From an uncultured Dokdonia sp. (GTDB lineage: Bacteria; Bacteroidota; Bacteroidia; Flavobacteriales; Flavobacteriaceae), in NCBI RefSeq assembly GCF_947496725.1, contig NZ_CANMDS010000005.1, positions 248,001 to 312,000 of the forward strand: DNA of 64,000 nt. The letters are read 5' to 3'. Each line of letters opens with the position of its first letter. Positions within the stretch are counted from its first letter, which is position 1. A program made the translations under genes and the position numbers. The notes under the pieces were generated by a model. The model ran no database searches. It was given only the letters and a program-made list of their open reading frames with translations, and was not told where the DNA came from. Shown here piece by piece: positions 26,451 through 35,495 of the stretch.

Positions 26451-27731
26451 ATGAGTAAAAAAACACTTTTCATCTTACTAGGTATTGTTGCCATTGTAAT
26501 TGTAGCATTAATAGCCGGCAAGAAATCTGGAGCGTTCGGTAAATCCGGAAACTTTAAATCTGTTGAAACTCAAAAAATTGAGAAAGCGACAATTATAGAG
26601 ACAGTTGCAGCTACTGGTAAAATACAGCCAGAAATAGAAGTAAAGCTATCTTCAGAAGTATCTGGTGAGATTATAGACTTACCTATCAAAGAAGGTCAGG
26701 ATGTAAAAAAAGGGGACTTGTTAGTAAGGATTAATCCAGACTTAGTGCAGGCAGCAGTGAGCCAGTCGCGAGCAGCTTTACAAAACAGTCGTGCTGGTCT
26801 TTCTCAGGCAGAAGCAAGTCTTAACCAGGCAAAACTCAACTTTGAACGTAACAAACCACTTTTTGATAAAGGTGTGATTTCAAAAGCAGATTTTGAACGT
26901 GCAGAGTCTGACTATCAGATAGCACAGGCTAATCGCCAGAGTGCCTTTTATAATGTGCAGAGTGTAGCTGCACAAGTAAAACAGGCTACAGATAACTTAG
27001 GGCGTACATCTATTTTTGCACCACGTGATGGTACCATCTCTATGCTTAATGTTGAGCTAGGTGAGCGAGTAGTGGGAACAGCGCAAATGGCAGGTACAGA
27101 AATTGTGCGTGTTGCAAACCTTCAAAATATGGAGGTAGAGGTAGACGTAAACGAAAATGATATCGTAAAAATACAAGTAGGTGACTCTACCATCGTTGAG
27201 GTAGACGCATATCTCAAAAAGAAATTTTCGGGTATTGTAACAGAAATTGCAAACTCTGCGCAGTCTACACTTACTGCAGACCAGGTAACTAACTTTAAAG
27301 TAAAAGTGCGTATTCTAGAAGAATCTTACACAGACTTACTTGAAGGTAAAAGAGAAACATATTCACCTTTTAGACCAGGTATGACTGCAACGGTAGATAT
27401 TATAACAAAAAAGCGTAGTGATATACTAGCAGCTCCTATAAGTGCCATTGTTGTAAAGAGCGATACGAGCTCAACAAAGCGTTCTGCTCCAAAAACAAGT
27501 GACCTTACTTCAGATAAAAAGTTTGAGTGTGTATTTATAAAAGATGGAGACACCGCAAAGCTCAAAGTTGTTACTACAGGTATACAAGATGATTCAAAAA
27601 TAGAAATTCTCTCAGGCCTTGAAGAGGGAGATGAGATCATTACAGGGCCTTATAGCTTAGTGGCAAAGTCGCTCAAGACAGGTGATAAGGTAGAGCTAGA
27701 AAACCAAGAAGGAAAGAATACAGAAGAATAA
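26451..27731 (+). CDS. Periplasmic adaptor subunit (MacA/HlyD family), second
   Basis: Second membrane fusion protein of the cluster, 426 residues, with an anchor helix (about 5-22), lipoyl half-motifs (LSSEVSGEIIDLPIKEGQDVKKGDLLVRI and FAPRDGTISMLNVELGERV), an alpha-hairpin (about 95-175) and C-terminal barrel domains ending in a Lys/Glu-rich tail. It is longer in the hairpin than the first adaptor (Ala/Gln-rich SRAALQNSRAGLSQAEASL). Whether the two adaptors act together or with different permeases is not shown by sequence. It starts five bases after tolC and ends four bases before tsaB. Confidence 0.9.
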   Translation: MSKKTLFILLGIVAIVIVALIAGKKSGAFGKSGNFKSVETQKIEKATIIETVAATGKIQPEIEVKLSSEVSGEIIDLPIKEGQDVKKGDLLVRINPDLVQAAVSQSRAALQNSRAGLSQAEASLNQAKLNFERNKPLFDKGVISKADFERAESDYQIAQANRQSAFYNVQSVAAQVKQATDNLGRTSIFAPRDGTISMLNVELGERVVGTAQMAGTEIVRVANLQNMEVEVDVNENDIVKIQVGDSTIVEVDAYLKKKFSGIVTEIANSAQSTLTADQVTNFKVKVRILEESYTDLLEGKRETYSPFRPGMTATVDIITKKRSDILAAPISAIVVKSDTSSTKRSAPKTSDLTSDKKFECVFIKDGDTAKLKVVTTGIQDDSKIEILSGLEEGDEIITGPYSLVAKSLKTGDKVELENQEGKNTEE

Positions 27732-27735
27732 AAGA

Positions 27736-28413
27736 ATGACACACATATTATGTCTAGAGACAGCCACCACAAATTGTTCGGTGGCTTTGTCTATTAACGG
27801 AGAAGTCGTGATGATGCAGGAGGATAATGCAAAAAAGTATTCTCACGCAGAGCGCCTGCACACTTTTATAAAAGAAGTTTTAGATAAAGCAGGTGTTGCT
27901 CAAGAAAAATTAGATGCCATAGCGGTAAGTAAAGGTCCAGGGAGTTATACGGGACTGCGCATAGGAGTTTCGGCGGCAAAAGGTCTCTGTGCTGCGCTAG
28001 ACATACCCTTAATTGCTGTAGAGACGCTTAGGTCGCTTTCGCGAAAGCAAAATCTTACTCATAATGAGCTTGTGGTACCTATGCTAGACGCGAGGCGTAT
28101 GGAAGTGTATAGCGCTATTTATGATAGTGAGGGCAATGTTATAAGAGGTACAGAAGCACAAATACTAGATGAAACCTCATTTACCGAATATTTAGATAAG
28201 AGTATTGTACATTTTATAGGTAATGGAGTTGAAAAATTTCAAGAAGTATGTACACACCCTAATGCGAGATTTGTAACTAATGAATTGCCTAGCGCTGCGC
28301 AAATGGCAGCGATTTCAAACCAAAAGTTTCAAGAAGGATTATTTGAAGATGTAGCTTATTTTGAACCTTATTACCTTAAAGATTTTATTGCTGGTAAGCC
28401 TAAGAAAAAATAA
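27736..28413 (+). CDS. tsaB: tRNA threonylcarbamoyladenosine biosynthesis protein TsaB
   Basis: ASKHA-fold protein of 225 residues that partners TsaD and TsaE in making the t6A modification of ANN-decoding tRNAs. Typical motifs are ILCLETATTNCSVAL at the start, VSKGPGSYTGLRIGVSAAKGL in the middle and PMLDARRMEVYSAIY. A palindromic repeat at 28035-28048 is read as LSRK within ETLRSLSRKQN, a surface loop region before the PMLDARR strand. It follows the efflux operon with a four-base gap, so may be cotranscribed. Confidence 0.93.
   Translation: MTHILCLETATTNCSVALSINGEVVMMQEDNAKKYSHAERLHTFIKEVLDKAGVAQEKLDAIAVSKGPGSYTGLRIGVSAAKGLCAALDIPLIAVETLRSLSRKQNLTHNELVVPMLDARRMEVYSAIYDSEGNVIRGTEAQILDETSFTEYLDKSIVHFIGNGVEKFQEVCTHPNARFVTNELPSAAQMAAISNQKFQEGLFEDVAYFEPYYLKDFIAGKPKKK
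28035..28048. repeat. Palindromic repeat copy 10 (in CDS, LSRK frame)
   Basis: Exact 14-mer within tsaB, read as S-L-S-R-K-Q. Confidence 0.95.
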
Positions 28414-28430
28414 GCACAGTTTTATAAATG

Positions 28431-28466
28431 ACAAACGCCCTTAATGTAAACATTAAGGGCGTTGTC
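28431..28466. terminator. Hairpin between convergent tsaB and mscS
   Basis: Perfect 13-base stem AACGCCCTTAATG (28434-28446) with CATTAAGGGCGTT (28451-28463), loop TAAA, extendable outward by ATGACA/TGTCAT with one bulge. There is no T run on either side, so it may act as an RNA-stabilising or bidirectional stop structure. Confidence 0.6.
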
Positions 28467-28484
28467 ATTATGAGGGACTTGATA

Positions 28485-29303
28485 TTATGCCTCTTTCTGA
28501 ATTTCAACAGCGTGAGGGTAAGGTATTTCAATTCCAGCTTTGTCAAGCTCGATTTTACAGTTTTCAATAGTTTGGAAGTACACATCCCAGTAGTTTTCTG
28601 GTGTTGCCCACGGGCGTACTTCATAGTTTACAGAACTCTCTGCAAGTTCACCCATATTTACAGATGGAGCAGGTACTTTAAGTACATTTTCTTGAGACTC
28701 CATAGCACGCATTAGGGCTTCTTTGGTAGCTTTAATATCTGCATCGTATGATACGCCTATTGTAAGGTCTACACGTAGTTCTCCTAGCTCTGTATAGTTC
28801 TTTATATTACCATTAGATAGTGCACCGTTAGGTAAGATAACTAGCTTATTACCTGGTGTAGATATTTTTGTAGTAAAGATTTGAATCTCTGTCACAACAC
28901 CTATTTCGCCTTGAGCTTCTATAAGATCTCCTACTTTAAAAGGTTTGAAAAGTATTAAAAGTACACCTCCAGCAAAGTTAGATAATGATCCTTGTAGAGC
29001 AAGACCTACAGCAAGACCAGCAGCAGCAAGTATCGCTGCAAAAGAAGCGGTGTCTATGCCTAATTGACCTAAAATAGCAATGATAAGAAGTACTAGCAAT
29101 ATGGTTCTTACTAGGTTAGACAAGAACTTTTCTAGGGTCTTGTCCATATTTTTATTCTTCTCGAGCATTTTTTTGAAAACTTTCATAAGTTTCCCAATAA
29201 CCCATTTACCAACAATCCATATAACAACGGCCATAAGTATTTTAAGCCCGTATTCTGATCCTTTTTCGATAGCTAGATCAATCCATTTTTGATAGTCTTC
29301 CAT
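28485..29303 (-). CDS. MscS family mechanosensitive channel, first of tandem pair
   Basis: Channel protein of 272 residues: three membrane helices (about 15-40, 58-80, 84-112), the pore helix with AAAGLAVGLALQGSLSNFAGG, and the beta domain motif LFKPFKVGDLIEAQGEIGVVTEI followed by ILPNGALSNGNIKNYTE. This size and layout match small-conductance channels that release solutes on hypo-osmotic shock. It lies downstream of a close paralogue on the same strand, but a terminator separates the two. Confidence 0.93.
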   Translation of the reverse strand: MEDYQKWIDLAIEKGSEYGLKILMAVVIWIVGKWVIGKLMKVFKKMLEKNKNMDKTLEKFLSNLVRTILLVLLIIAILGQLGIDTASFAAILAAAGLAVGLALQGSLSNFAGGVLLILFKPFKVGDLIEAQGEIGVVTEIQIFTTKISTPGNKLVILPNGALSNGNIKNYTELGELRVDLTIGVSYDADIKATKEALMRAMESQENVLKVPAPSVNMGELAESSVNYEVRPWATPENYWDVYFQTIENCKIELDKAGIEIPYPHAVEIQKEA

Positions 29304-29342
29304 TACAATGTTTTTAGTTTAAGTTGTTTGATACTTTAAAAC

Positions 29343-29375
29343 TAAAAAAAACGCTCATAATAAAAATTATGAGCG
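29343..29375 (-). terminator. Terminator between tandem mscS genes
   Basis: Stem CGCTCATAAT (29352-29361) with ATTATGAGCG (29366-29375), loop AAAA; the A run at 29344-29351 gives the minus-strand T run. Confidence 0.85.
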
Positions 29376-29440
29376 CGTTATATTCTTGTAATTATTTAAT
29401 AATGAGCATAGGTCTATGCTTCTGTGTCTTTCATCTATAA

Positions 29441-30286
29441 TTATTCTTGTTTGTATAGATGCACATCACGTTGTGGGTACGGTATTGTGATGCCTTGAGC
29501 CTCTAGTCTTTCTTTACCTTCTTCAAGCACGGTCCATCGTAAGTTCCAAAAATCATCTATATGTGCCCAATATCTTAATGAGAGATTAACACTGCTATCG
29601 CCTAGCTCTGCAAGTACAATCATAGGGGCTTTGCCTTCTTCTTGTATTACGGTCTCTTGCTCATTTACGAGTTCTAAGAGAATATTTTTTGCAAGCTTCA
29701 CATCGTCATCATAACCTATTCCAAAAGTAAGAGCTTCTCTACGTATACCTTCTTCTGTAAAGTTTACAATGGTTTCATTAGATAATTGTCCGTTAGGGAT
29801 GATAGCAAGTTGGTTCCCAAAAGTATTCAGCTTGGTCTGGAAAATTGAAATTTCCTTTACAGTTCCTTCTTGTCCTTGGGCTTTTATAAAATCTCCTACT
29901 TTAAATGGTCTAAGTAGTAATATAAGTACACCACCGGCAAAGTTTGCAAGTGACCCTTGTAGCGCAAGACCTATAGCAAGACCAGCGGCACCTATAATCG
30001 CAACAAGCGATGTAGTTTTTACTCCTAGTTGAGTGATTACAGTAACAAAAAGTATAATTTTGAGCGTCCAGTTTATGAGGTCTTGTGCAAACTTTTCTAG
30101 GGTAGGGTCATAATCCTTTCTTTGGAAAAATTTACGAGTAAAACGTTTAATAAGACGTATGATCCAGAGACCTACAAATAGGAGTATAATAGCACTTATA
30201 AACCCTGGGATAAATGCCCATATCCAGTTTGCGGCACGCTTTATATATTCTTCGTACTGACTTAACGTACTTAGGGGGTCTTTCAT
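29441..30286 (-). CDS. MscS family mechanosensitive channel, second of tandem pair
   Basis: Paralogue of the neighbouring channel, 281 residues, with the same pore helix (AAGLAIGLALQGSLANFAGG) and beta domain (LLRPFKVGDFIKAQGQEGTVKEI, IIPNGQLSNETIVNFTEEG). It differs in the N-terminal paddle helix (GFISAIILLFVGLWIIRLIKR). Having its own terminator suggests separate expression from the copy downstream of it. Confidence 0.93.
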   Translation of the reverse strand: MKDPLSTLSQYEEYIKRAANWIWAFIPGFISAIILLFVGLWIIRLIKRFTRKFFQRKDYDPTLEKFAQDLINWTLKIILFVTVITQLGVKTTSLVAIIGAAGLAIGLALQGSLANFAGGVLILLLRPFKVGDFIKAQGQEGTVKEISIFQTKLNTFGNQLAIIPNGQLSNETIVNFTEEGIRREALTFGIGYDDDVKLAKNILLELVNEQETVIQEEGKAPMIVLAELGDSSVNLSLRYWAHIDDFWNLRWTVLEEGKERLEAQGITIPYPQRDVHLYKQE

Positions 30287-30354
30287 AACAATGTATTTTT
30301 TACAAAGTTGAAGATAAGCCCTAAGGTTCTATAAAATGTGGGGATAAACTTCTG

Positions 30355-32472
30355 TTAAAGTTCTATGAGTTTTAAGGCTTCCTTAACTGTTTTTACTGGT
30401 AGTTTACAAGCATTGTTAACACAGACATAAATTAATGTTTCACCCTCTAGGTACCTGCCTTCAAAAATTTCTTGTTTGCTAGCGGTAGTAGTGGCAGCAA
30501 TTAATTTATTTGGTAAATATTCTTGCTCTAATTCTGCGAGAATGTTTTGAGCATCTGGTCCTACCACTACAAGCTCATAATAAGGCTTTGTGTAGTTGAG
30601 CATAAGGTCCATCCAGTTAGAAAAACTCGTAGGGCTTTGTGTAAAGTTAGGCTGCATATTATTGAGCATAGCAGCTGCGGTATCTGTATATGTTTTGTCT
30701 AGATAATAGTGTGATAGGGTAAAAATGTTTTTTGCCATTATCGAGTTTGATGACGGGATCACATTATCATAAAACTCAGTGTTTCTAGAAGACAGTGTAG
30801 GGTCTTCATTTGAGGTGAAAAAGAAGAGTTTATTTTCTGCGTTTTGAAAATGAGTAAACGTATAGTCTGTTAGACTTTTTGCCTTCTCTAGCCATTGCTC
30901 ATCCATAGTCACCTCAAAAAGGGCAATAAAAGCATCTATAGTTGCAGCATAATCTTCAAGGTATGCGTTTATAGTGCTCTTGCCATCTTTATAGGTTCTA
31001 TTGAGCCCCCCATCTTTACGAAGCAGATTGTCTACCACAAAATTTGCATTCTTAAGAGCTGCGTCAAGAAATTCCTTTTCGTCAAACACGCGGTAGGCGT
31101 CTACATAACCTTTGGTCATTAAGCCATTCCAAGAGGTGAGAATTTTGTCATCTAGGCGCGGTTTTTCTTTTTTGCTTTCGCGAAAGCGTAATAAATCCTC
31201 ACGCCACTTACTCTTTCTAGTAGTAAGTTCTTCTAGCGAAATCTGGTGCTCCTTTACAAAATCTGTATCTAGATCTTGTCTTATAAGGACATAGTGATCA
31301 TTCTCCCACTTACCGTAATCATTGATGTTGTAATAAGCGCTAAAGAGTTCAAAATCATCTCTTACAAGGTTCTTAAGCTCCTCTTCTGTCCATACATAAT
31401 AAGCACCTTCTTCTAGCTCACCATCTGGGGTAAGGCTGTCTGCATCTAGCGCGCTGTAAAAACCTCCCTCATTTGTCGTCATTTCTCGTTTTATAAACTC
31501 GAGTGTCTCATAGACGGTTTCTTTATAAAGCGGATTTTTAGTCTTTAAGTAAGCGTTTGAGTATAGACTTACGAGCTGAGCGTTATCATATAGCATTTTT
31601 TCAAAGTGAGGGATATGCCATTTTGTATCAACACTATACCTCGCAAAGCCACCACCTACTTGATCATTTACCCCGCCAAAGGCAATTTGCTCTAGTGTGG
31701 TATTTACATACTCAAGTATCTCGTCATCATTATTTTGATGTGCGTAGCGCAGTAAGAATTCATAATTATTAGGCATCATAAACTTTGGCGCTCTGTTTAG
31801 ACCACCTTGACGTGTGTCCCATTGTCGTGACCACTTCTCAATAGATGTTTGGAGTGTATCTATAACAAAGCTGGGTTTATTAGGGTTAGGTGTTACAAGG
31901 TCCATTTGTGCAAGACCCGTACCTAGCTTATCTGCATACTCCACCAGTTTGTTAGGGTCTGATGTGTAGATGTCTGCAACTTGCCCTAGCGCGTTGAGCC
32001 AGTCTTCTTTTGAAAAATAAGTGCCACCCCATACTGGTCTTCCATCTGGCAATGCTACAGCATTAAGAGGCCAGCCACCGCGACCTGTCATAAGCTGTAC
32101 AGCATTCATATATACATTATCTACATCTGGTCTTTCCTCGCGGTCTACTTTTATGTTTATAAAATTTTCATTCATAAATTGAGCGACCAGAGTATCTTCA
32201 AAGCTCTCGTGCTCCATCACGTGACACCAGTGACACGATGAGTACCCTATACTTACGAGTATGAGCTTGTTTTCTTTTTTTGCTTGAGCGAGCGTTTCGT
32301 CGTTCCAGGCTTTCCAGTCTACAGGGTTGTGGGCGTGTTGTAAAAGGTAAGGACTTGTTTCTTTTATAAGGTCGTTTGTATAATCGTGTTGCATAGTGGT
32401 GTCGGTTTTCCCCTCACAGCTTGTAATGAGAATCGCAGTAATAAAGGCAAGTACAGGGATATGTAATTTCAT
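30355..32472 (-). CDS. Thioredoxin-domain (DUF255/YyaL-type) lipoprotein
   Basis: Protein of 705 residues. Residues 1-19 form a lipoprotein signal ([10 protein letters not shown], lipid Cys 19). A DUF255 thioredoxin-like domain follows (about 28-190, [21 protein letters not shown], with CHWC at C80-C83 in [16 protein letters not shown]), then a long six-hairpin-type helical region ([50 protein letters not shown]). The YyaL/SPATA20 family has no settled function. The ATG at 32472 is chosen because it starts the lipoprotein signal directly; the frame also has an ATG 15 bases upstream. A palindromic repeat encodes RFRES near residue 430. Confidence 0.88.
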   Translation of the reverse strand: MKLHIPVLAFITAILITSCEGKTDTTMQHDYTNDLIKETSPYLLQHAHNPVDWKAWNDETLAQAKKENKLILVSIGYSSCHWCHVMEHESFEDTLVAQFMNENFINIKVDREERPDVDNVYMNAVQLMTGRGGWPLNAVALPDGRPVWGGTYFSKEDWLNALGQVADIYTSDPNKLVEYADKLGTGLAQMDLVTPNPNKPSFVIDTLQTSIEKWSRQWDTRQGGLNRAPKFMMPNNYEFLLRYAHQNNDDEILEYVNTTLEQIAFGGVNDQVGGGFARYSVDTKWHIPHFEKMLYDNAQLVSLYSNAYLKTKNPLYKETVYETLEFIKREMTTNEGGFYSALDADSLTPDGELEEGAYYVWTEEELKNLVRDDFELFSAYYNINDYGKWENDHYVLIRQDLDTDFVKEHQISLEELTTRKSKWREDLLRFRESKKEKPRLDDKILTSWNGLMTKGYVDAYRVFDEKEFLDAALKNANFVVDNLLRKDGGLNRTYKDGKSTINAYLEDYAATIDAFIALFEVTMDEQWLEKAKSLTDYTFTHFQNAENKLFFFTSNEDPTLSSRNTEFYDNVIPSSNSIMAKNIFTLSHYYLDKTYTDTAAAMLNNMQPNFTQSPTSFSNWMDLMLNYTKPYYELVVVGPDAQNILAELEQEYLPNKLIAATTTASKQEIFEGRYLEGETLIYVCVNNACKLPVKTVKEALKLIEL
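31174..31187. repeat. Palindromic repeat copy 11 (in CDS, RFRES frame)
   Basis: Exact 14-mer in the DUF255 lipoprotein gene, read on the minus strand as L-R-F-R-E-S-K-K. Confidence 0.95.
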
Positions 32473-32484
32473 AAGGTAAAAATA

Positions 32485-32516
32485 CAAACAAAAAAAGTCC
32501 CACTTTAGAGCGGGAC
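32485..32516 (-). terminator. Terminator of dodecin gene
   Basis: Stem 32497-32504 with 32509-32516 (one A-C mismatch), loop TTAG, and a left-hand A run giving a minus-strand T run; it separates dodecin from the downstream lipoprotein gene. Confidence 0.7.
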
Positions 32517-32544
32517 CTTATATAGCTCTTTAAAAAGCCTCTTA

Positions 32545-32748
32545 TTATTTTACTTCAAAAGTAATCTTACAGTTCATACGGTATTCTCTTATTTTTCCGT
32601 CGTCGCCCACTACACAGTTTTGCTCATTTACATATAAAGAGCGGATGTTTTTTATAGACTTGCTTGCGTGCTTAAGTGCGTTTTCTGCTGCGTTTTCCCA
32701 GCTTTTTTCTGAACTTGCTAATACTTCTATTACTTTTAATACTGCCAT
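32545..32748 (-). CDS. Dodecin family protein
   Basis: Small flavin-binding storage protein of 67 residues that normally forms a dodecamer. The sequence MAVLKVIEVLASSEKSW is the family opening, followed by the helix NAAENALKHASKSIKNI and strands with GKIREYRMNCKITFEVK. The ATG at 32748 gives the normal dodecin length; an upstream in-frame ATG would add 17 residues not found in the family. Confidence 0.92.
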   Translation of the reverse strand: MAVLKVIEVLASSEKSWENAAENALKHASKSIKNIRSLYVNEQNCVVGDDGKIREYRMNCKITFEVK

Positions 32749-32943
32749 TTTATTGGTTTTAAGAATTAATAAATTGTTGTTTTCCTTAAAGTTAAGCAAT
32801 ATGTTAGTAATAAGAGTGCGAGGTGTTTAGAATATTGAGATTAGTCTAATTGTGAGTTACAACGTGAGTTTGTGCAGCTTGCCGTCATTTTTTTAATTTT
32901 ATCAATAAAAAATGCAATAGGCCTGAGTAGGTAAAATAAGCAT

Positions 32944-33774
32944 TTACCAACCTCCAGAAGCACCACCGCCGCCAAAGCCGCCACCGCCAAAACCTCCTCC
33001 GAAGCCACCGCCGCCTCCAAAGCTGCCGCCACCTCCAAAGGAACCGCCACCGCCGCCAAAACCGCCGCGCCCCATATTACTGAGTATAATAACGTCTAGT
33101 AGTGAGCCAGTTCTTCTAGTACCATTACCACCGTCACGACCACCACCACGGTGATTGTTACGACTTATGATAATCAATATGATGACAAAGAAGATAAACA
33201 TTAAGATAGGTTGTATGGGGAAATTACTATCCTCTGGTCGAGAGCCTGTAAAATTACCCTGCAACCCTTGAAAAATTGCATCTGTACCTTGGTCTAGACC
33301 TGCATAAAAATTACCCTGTTTAAATTGCGGAATCATTATGCGGTTTATGATTTGCTCTGCGTCACGATCTGAGATAATACCCTCAATACCATAGCCAGTA
33401 TTGATATCAATCTTTCGGTCGTCTTTTGCTAGGAGTATAAGAATCCCATTGTCTTCATCTGCCTGGCCTATTCCCCATTTTTGTCCCCATTTTGCACCTA
33501 GCATATCGAGACCTTCACCGTTTGATGATGAGATTACAGCAACTACAATTTGTGTTGAGGTGGTATCACTATACTTAATAAGTTTGCGTTCTAAAGCATT
33601 TTTTTGACCTTCAGAGAGTAAACCTATATAGTCATAAACAGCATCTGGATTTGCCGTGGTGGGTTTATCTGGTATTGTGTATTGTGCAACTGCCGTCATA
33701 CTCACAATACAGAGAAGAAGTGTGAGTACGCTTTCGCGAAAGCGGAATCCCATAAAAAATTCTTTTTCTAGCAT
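32944..33774 (-). CDS. TPM-domain membrane protein with Gly-rich tail
   Basis: Protein of 276 residues: N-terminal signal peptide (about 8-32), TPM domain (about 36-180, DYIGLLSEGQKNALERKLIKYSD, IVVAVISSSNG, LAKDDRKIDINTGYGIEG), one membrane helix (about 192-207) and a long Gly/Phe-rich tail ending GGGGASGGW. This layout is that of YgcG-type proteins, whose role is unclear. The ATG at 33774 overlaps the stop of the upstream gene (TAATG), but an internal ATG at residue 8 is also possible. A palindromic repeat encodes RFRES just before the hydrophobic core of the signal peptide. Confidence 0.87.
   Translation of the reverse strand: MLEKEFFMGFRFRESVLTLLLCIVSMTAVAQYTIPDKPTTANPDAVYDYIGLLSEGQKNALERKLIKYSDTTSTQIVVAVISSSNGEGLDMLGAKWGQKWGIGQADEDNGILILLAKDDRKIDINTGYGIEGIISDRDAEQIINRIMIPQFKQGNFYAGLDQGTDAIFQGLQGNFTGSRPEDSNFPIQPILMFIFFVIILIIISRNNHRGGGRDGGNGTRRTGSLLDVIILSNMGRGGFGGGGGSFGGGGSFGGGGGFGGGFGGGGFGGGGASGGW
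33730..33743. repeat. Palindromic repeat copy 12 (in CDS, RFRES frame)
   Basis: Exact 14-mer in the N-terminal region of the TPM protein, read on the minus strand as F-R-F-R-E-S. Confidence 0.95.
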
Positions 33775-34214
33775 TAAGAAGTCGTTATTTCGTCTGGAAG
33801 TTCATTTACATCTCCGTGCTCCCACGGAAAGTATTGTGCAAGCTTTTCACCAGCACAGCGCACCCCATCTATAAGTCCATCACGGAATTTGTCTTGTTTA
33901 AACTGAGCAATTATTTTGTCTTTTGTAGACTCCCAGAAGTCTGCAGGGACCTTGTTGTTAATCCCCCTGTCGCCACAAATGGCAAGTTTATGATCATCTA
34001 CAGCTACATAAATGAGCACACCGTTTTCATCTTTAGTATTGTCCATTTTAAGTAGGTGAAATAACTCTTGAGCACGCACTAGAGCATCCTTTTTAGAATG
34101 ATGCTCTAGGTGCACTCTTATTTCTCCAGAGGTCTGTTGCTCAGACTCGCGTATGGCCTTAATGATAGCCTGCTCATCTTCTTTGCTTAAAAAGTCTTCT
34201 ACCGTAGATACCAT
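33774..34214 (-). CDS. TPM-domain protein, cytoplasmic type
   Basis: Stand-alone TPM domain of 146 residues without signal peptide: FLSKEDEQAIIKAIRESEQQTSGEIRVHLE, DENGVLIYVAVDDHKLAICGDRGIN and KFRDGLIDGVRCAGEKLAQYFPW. It starts at the base after the lemA stop and overlaps the next TPM gene by one base, giving a tightly coupled lemA-TPM-TPM operon common in Bacteroidota. The function is unknown. Confidence 0.88.
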   Translation of the reverse strand: MVSTVEDFLSKEDEQAIIKAIRESEQQTSGEIRVHLEHHSKKDALVRAQELFHLLKMDNTKDENGVLIYVAVDDHKLAICGDRGINNKVPADFWESTKDKIIAQFKQDKFRDGLIDGVRCAGEKLAQYFPWEHGDVNELPDEITTS

Positions 34215-34823
34215 CTAGCTTCCAAAATCAAATTCTACATTTGGAGCGTCTTCAGATCCAGCGTCTGCCTCAAAGTAATCCATCTCTGCAAAGTTTCCTA
34301 TAAATGAGTTTATCACGTTGTTAGGAAACGTCTTAAGGTGTTTGTTATATGGTTTTACCGTCTCGTTAAATCTGTTGCGCTCTACGTTTATGCGGTTTTC
34401 TGTGCGCTCAAGCTCGTTTATGAGTTCTTTAAAGTTTTCATTTGCCTTGAGGTCTGGGTAACGCTCAAAAACGGCAAGTAATCTAGACAGGGCAGAGGTA
34501 AGTCCTTGCTGCGCTTGTTGAAACTGCTTGAGTTGTGCTGGTGTAATGTTAGAAGGATCTATTTGAATAGAGGTAGCTTTAGATCGTGCTTCTGTCACTT
34601 TTATAAGTGTAGACTGCTCAAACTCTGCATAACCCTTTGCAGTGTTTACAATGTTAGGTATCAGGTCTGCTCTACGTTGGTATGAGCTTTCAACATTTGC
34701 CCACTGTGAAGTTGCATTTTCTTGTAAGTCAATTGCGGTGTTGTAAAATTTAGGCCCTACCATAAATCCTACGATGGCTATAAGAGCGATAATGGCAATG
34801 ACAGCAATAAGTCCTTTTTTCAT
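34215..34823 (-). CDS. LemA family protein
   Basis: Protein of 202 residues with an N-terminal membrane helix (about 4-24) and a mostly helical body. Family markers are WANVESSYQRRADLIPNIVNTAKGYA, ERYPDLKANENFKELINELERTENRI and RFNETVKPYNKHLKTFP. LemA proteins are membrane-anchored and of uncertain role; in many genomes they accompany TPM proteins, as here. The ATG at 34823 fits the family start; an upstream in-frame ATG at 34883 would add a polar extension. Confidence 0.92.
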   Translation of the reverse strand: MKKGLIAVIAIIALIAIVGFMVGPKFYNTAIDLQENATSQWANVESSYQRRADLIPNIVNTAKGYAEFEQSTLIKVTEARSKATSIQIDPSNITPAQLKQFQQAQQGLTSALSRLLAVFERYPDLKANENFKELINELERTENRINVERNRFNETVKPYNKHLKTFPNNVINSFIGNFAEMDYFEADAGSEDAPNVEFDFGS

Positions 34824-34921
34824 AATATAATACTGGTTTTGATTGTTAGTTGTCTTATAGTAGTATTTGTTACACACTACCATTCTAGTAGCAAGGTACT
34901 AATTTATGTAACTATTAAGGA

Positions 34922-34935
34922 TAAGGTTTTGTTAA
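34922..34935 (-). promoter_or_regulatory. TTAACAAAACCTTA box upstream of lemA
   Basis: On the minus strand this reads TTAACAAAACCTTA, identical to 14788-14801, 99 bases upstream of the lemA start. Possible binding site of a regulator shared with the other boxes. Confidence 0.4.
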
Positions 34936-34987
34936 GAGGGCCTAGTCATAACATTTTATGTATGATTTTTGCACTCTTATCGACTTA

Positions 34988-35182
34988 ATGAATAAATTGT
35001 TTATGACCTTAAAACTAATACACATACTTGGCTCTATGGGATTGCTCGGTGTTTTTACCGGACTATACCATCTCGTTTATGGAGATTATGCTGTGATGAG
35101 TTTTTGCGCTGTGTTAGTAAGTACACTATTTATCATACTCGCTATAATAGATATAGCAAGGCAGTCTAGAGGTCACCTTTAA
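34988..35182 (+). CDS. Small two-helix membrane protein (unknown)
   Basis: Predicted protein of 64 residues (MNKLFMTLKLIHILG...) with two hydrophobic segments (about 8-27 and 31-53) and a basic end. No family recognised. An in-frame ATG at 34958 would add ten residues. Its 3' end overlaps the convergent MerR gene by 17 bases. It could be a real small membrane protein, since the hydrophobic pattern is coherent, but evidence is limited. Confidence 0.5.
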   Translation: MNKLFMTLKLIHILGSMGLLGVFTGLYHLVYGDYAVMSFCAVLVSTLFIILAIIDIARQSRGHL

Positions 35183-35495
35183 TCTCTAGTAACTGCGCCT
35201 TTACGCCTTCTAGCTTGCGTATAATGTCAAAGTTGCTCAAGATCTCCTTTTTTCCTTCCTTAAGATGGATTTTTGCGCCTTCTAGTGTAAAGCCGCGCTC
35301 TTTTACTAAGTGATAGATAAGCTCTAAATTCTTAATGTCACTTGGAGTAAACTTACGAGTGCCACGCGCATTCTTTTTAGGTTGAAGCACGTCAAACTCT
35401 TTCTCCCAGAAGCGCAGGAGCGATGCGTTTACATCAAAGGCCTTTGCAACCTCACCTATACTATAATAACGCTTTTCTGGAAGATCTATGTGCAT
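35166..35495 (-). CDS. MerR family transcriptional regulator
   Basis: Small regulator of 109 residues with the MerR winged helix at the N-terminus (YYSIGEVAKAFDVNASLLRFWEKEF) followed by RGTRKFTPSDIKNLELIYHLVKERGFTLEGAK and a short coiled helix. It lacks a long effector domain and cysteines, so no metal or drug ligand is suggested. Its ATG overlaps the stop of the upstream M23 peptidase gene (TAATG), a pairing often seen in Flavobacteriia. Confidence 0.9.
   Translation of the reverse strand: MHIDLPEKRYYSIGEVAKAFDVNASLLRFWEKEFDVLQPKKNARGTRKFTPSDIKNLELIYHLVKERGFTLEGAKIHLKEGKKEILSNFDIIRKLEGVKAQLLEIKGDL

Noticed and set aside
32841-33059. Minus-strand Ala/Val/Glu-rich frame
   Set aside because: Shifted reading of the Gly-rich tail of the TPM protein.
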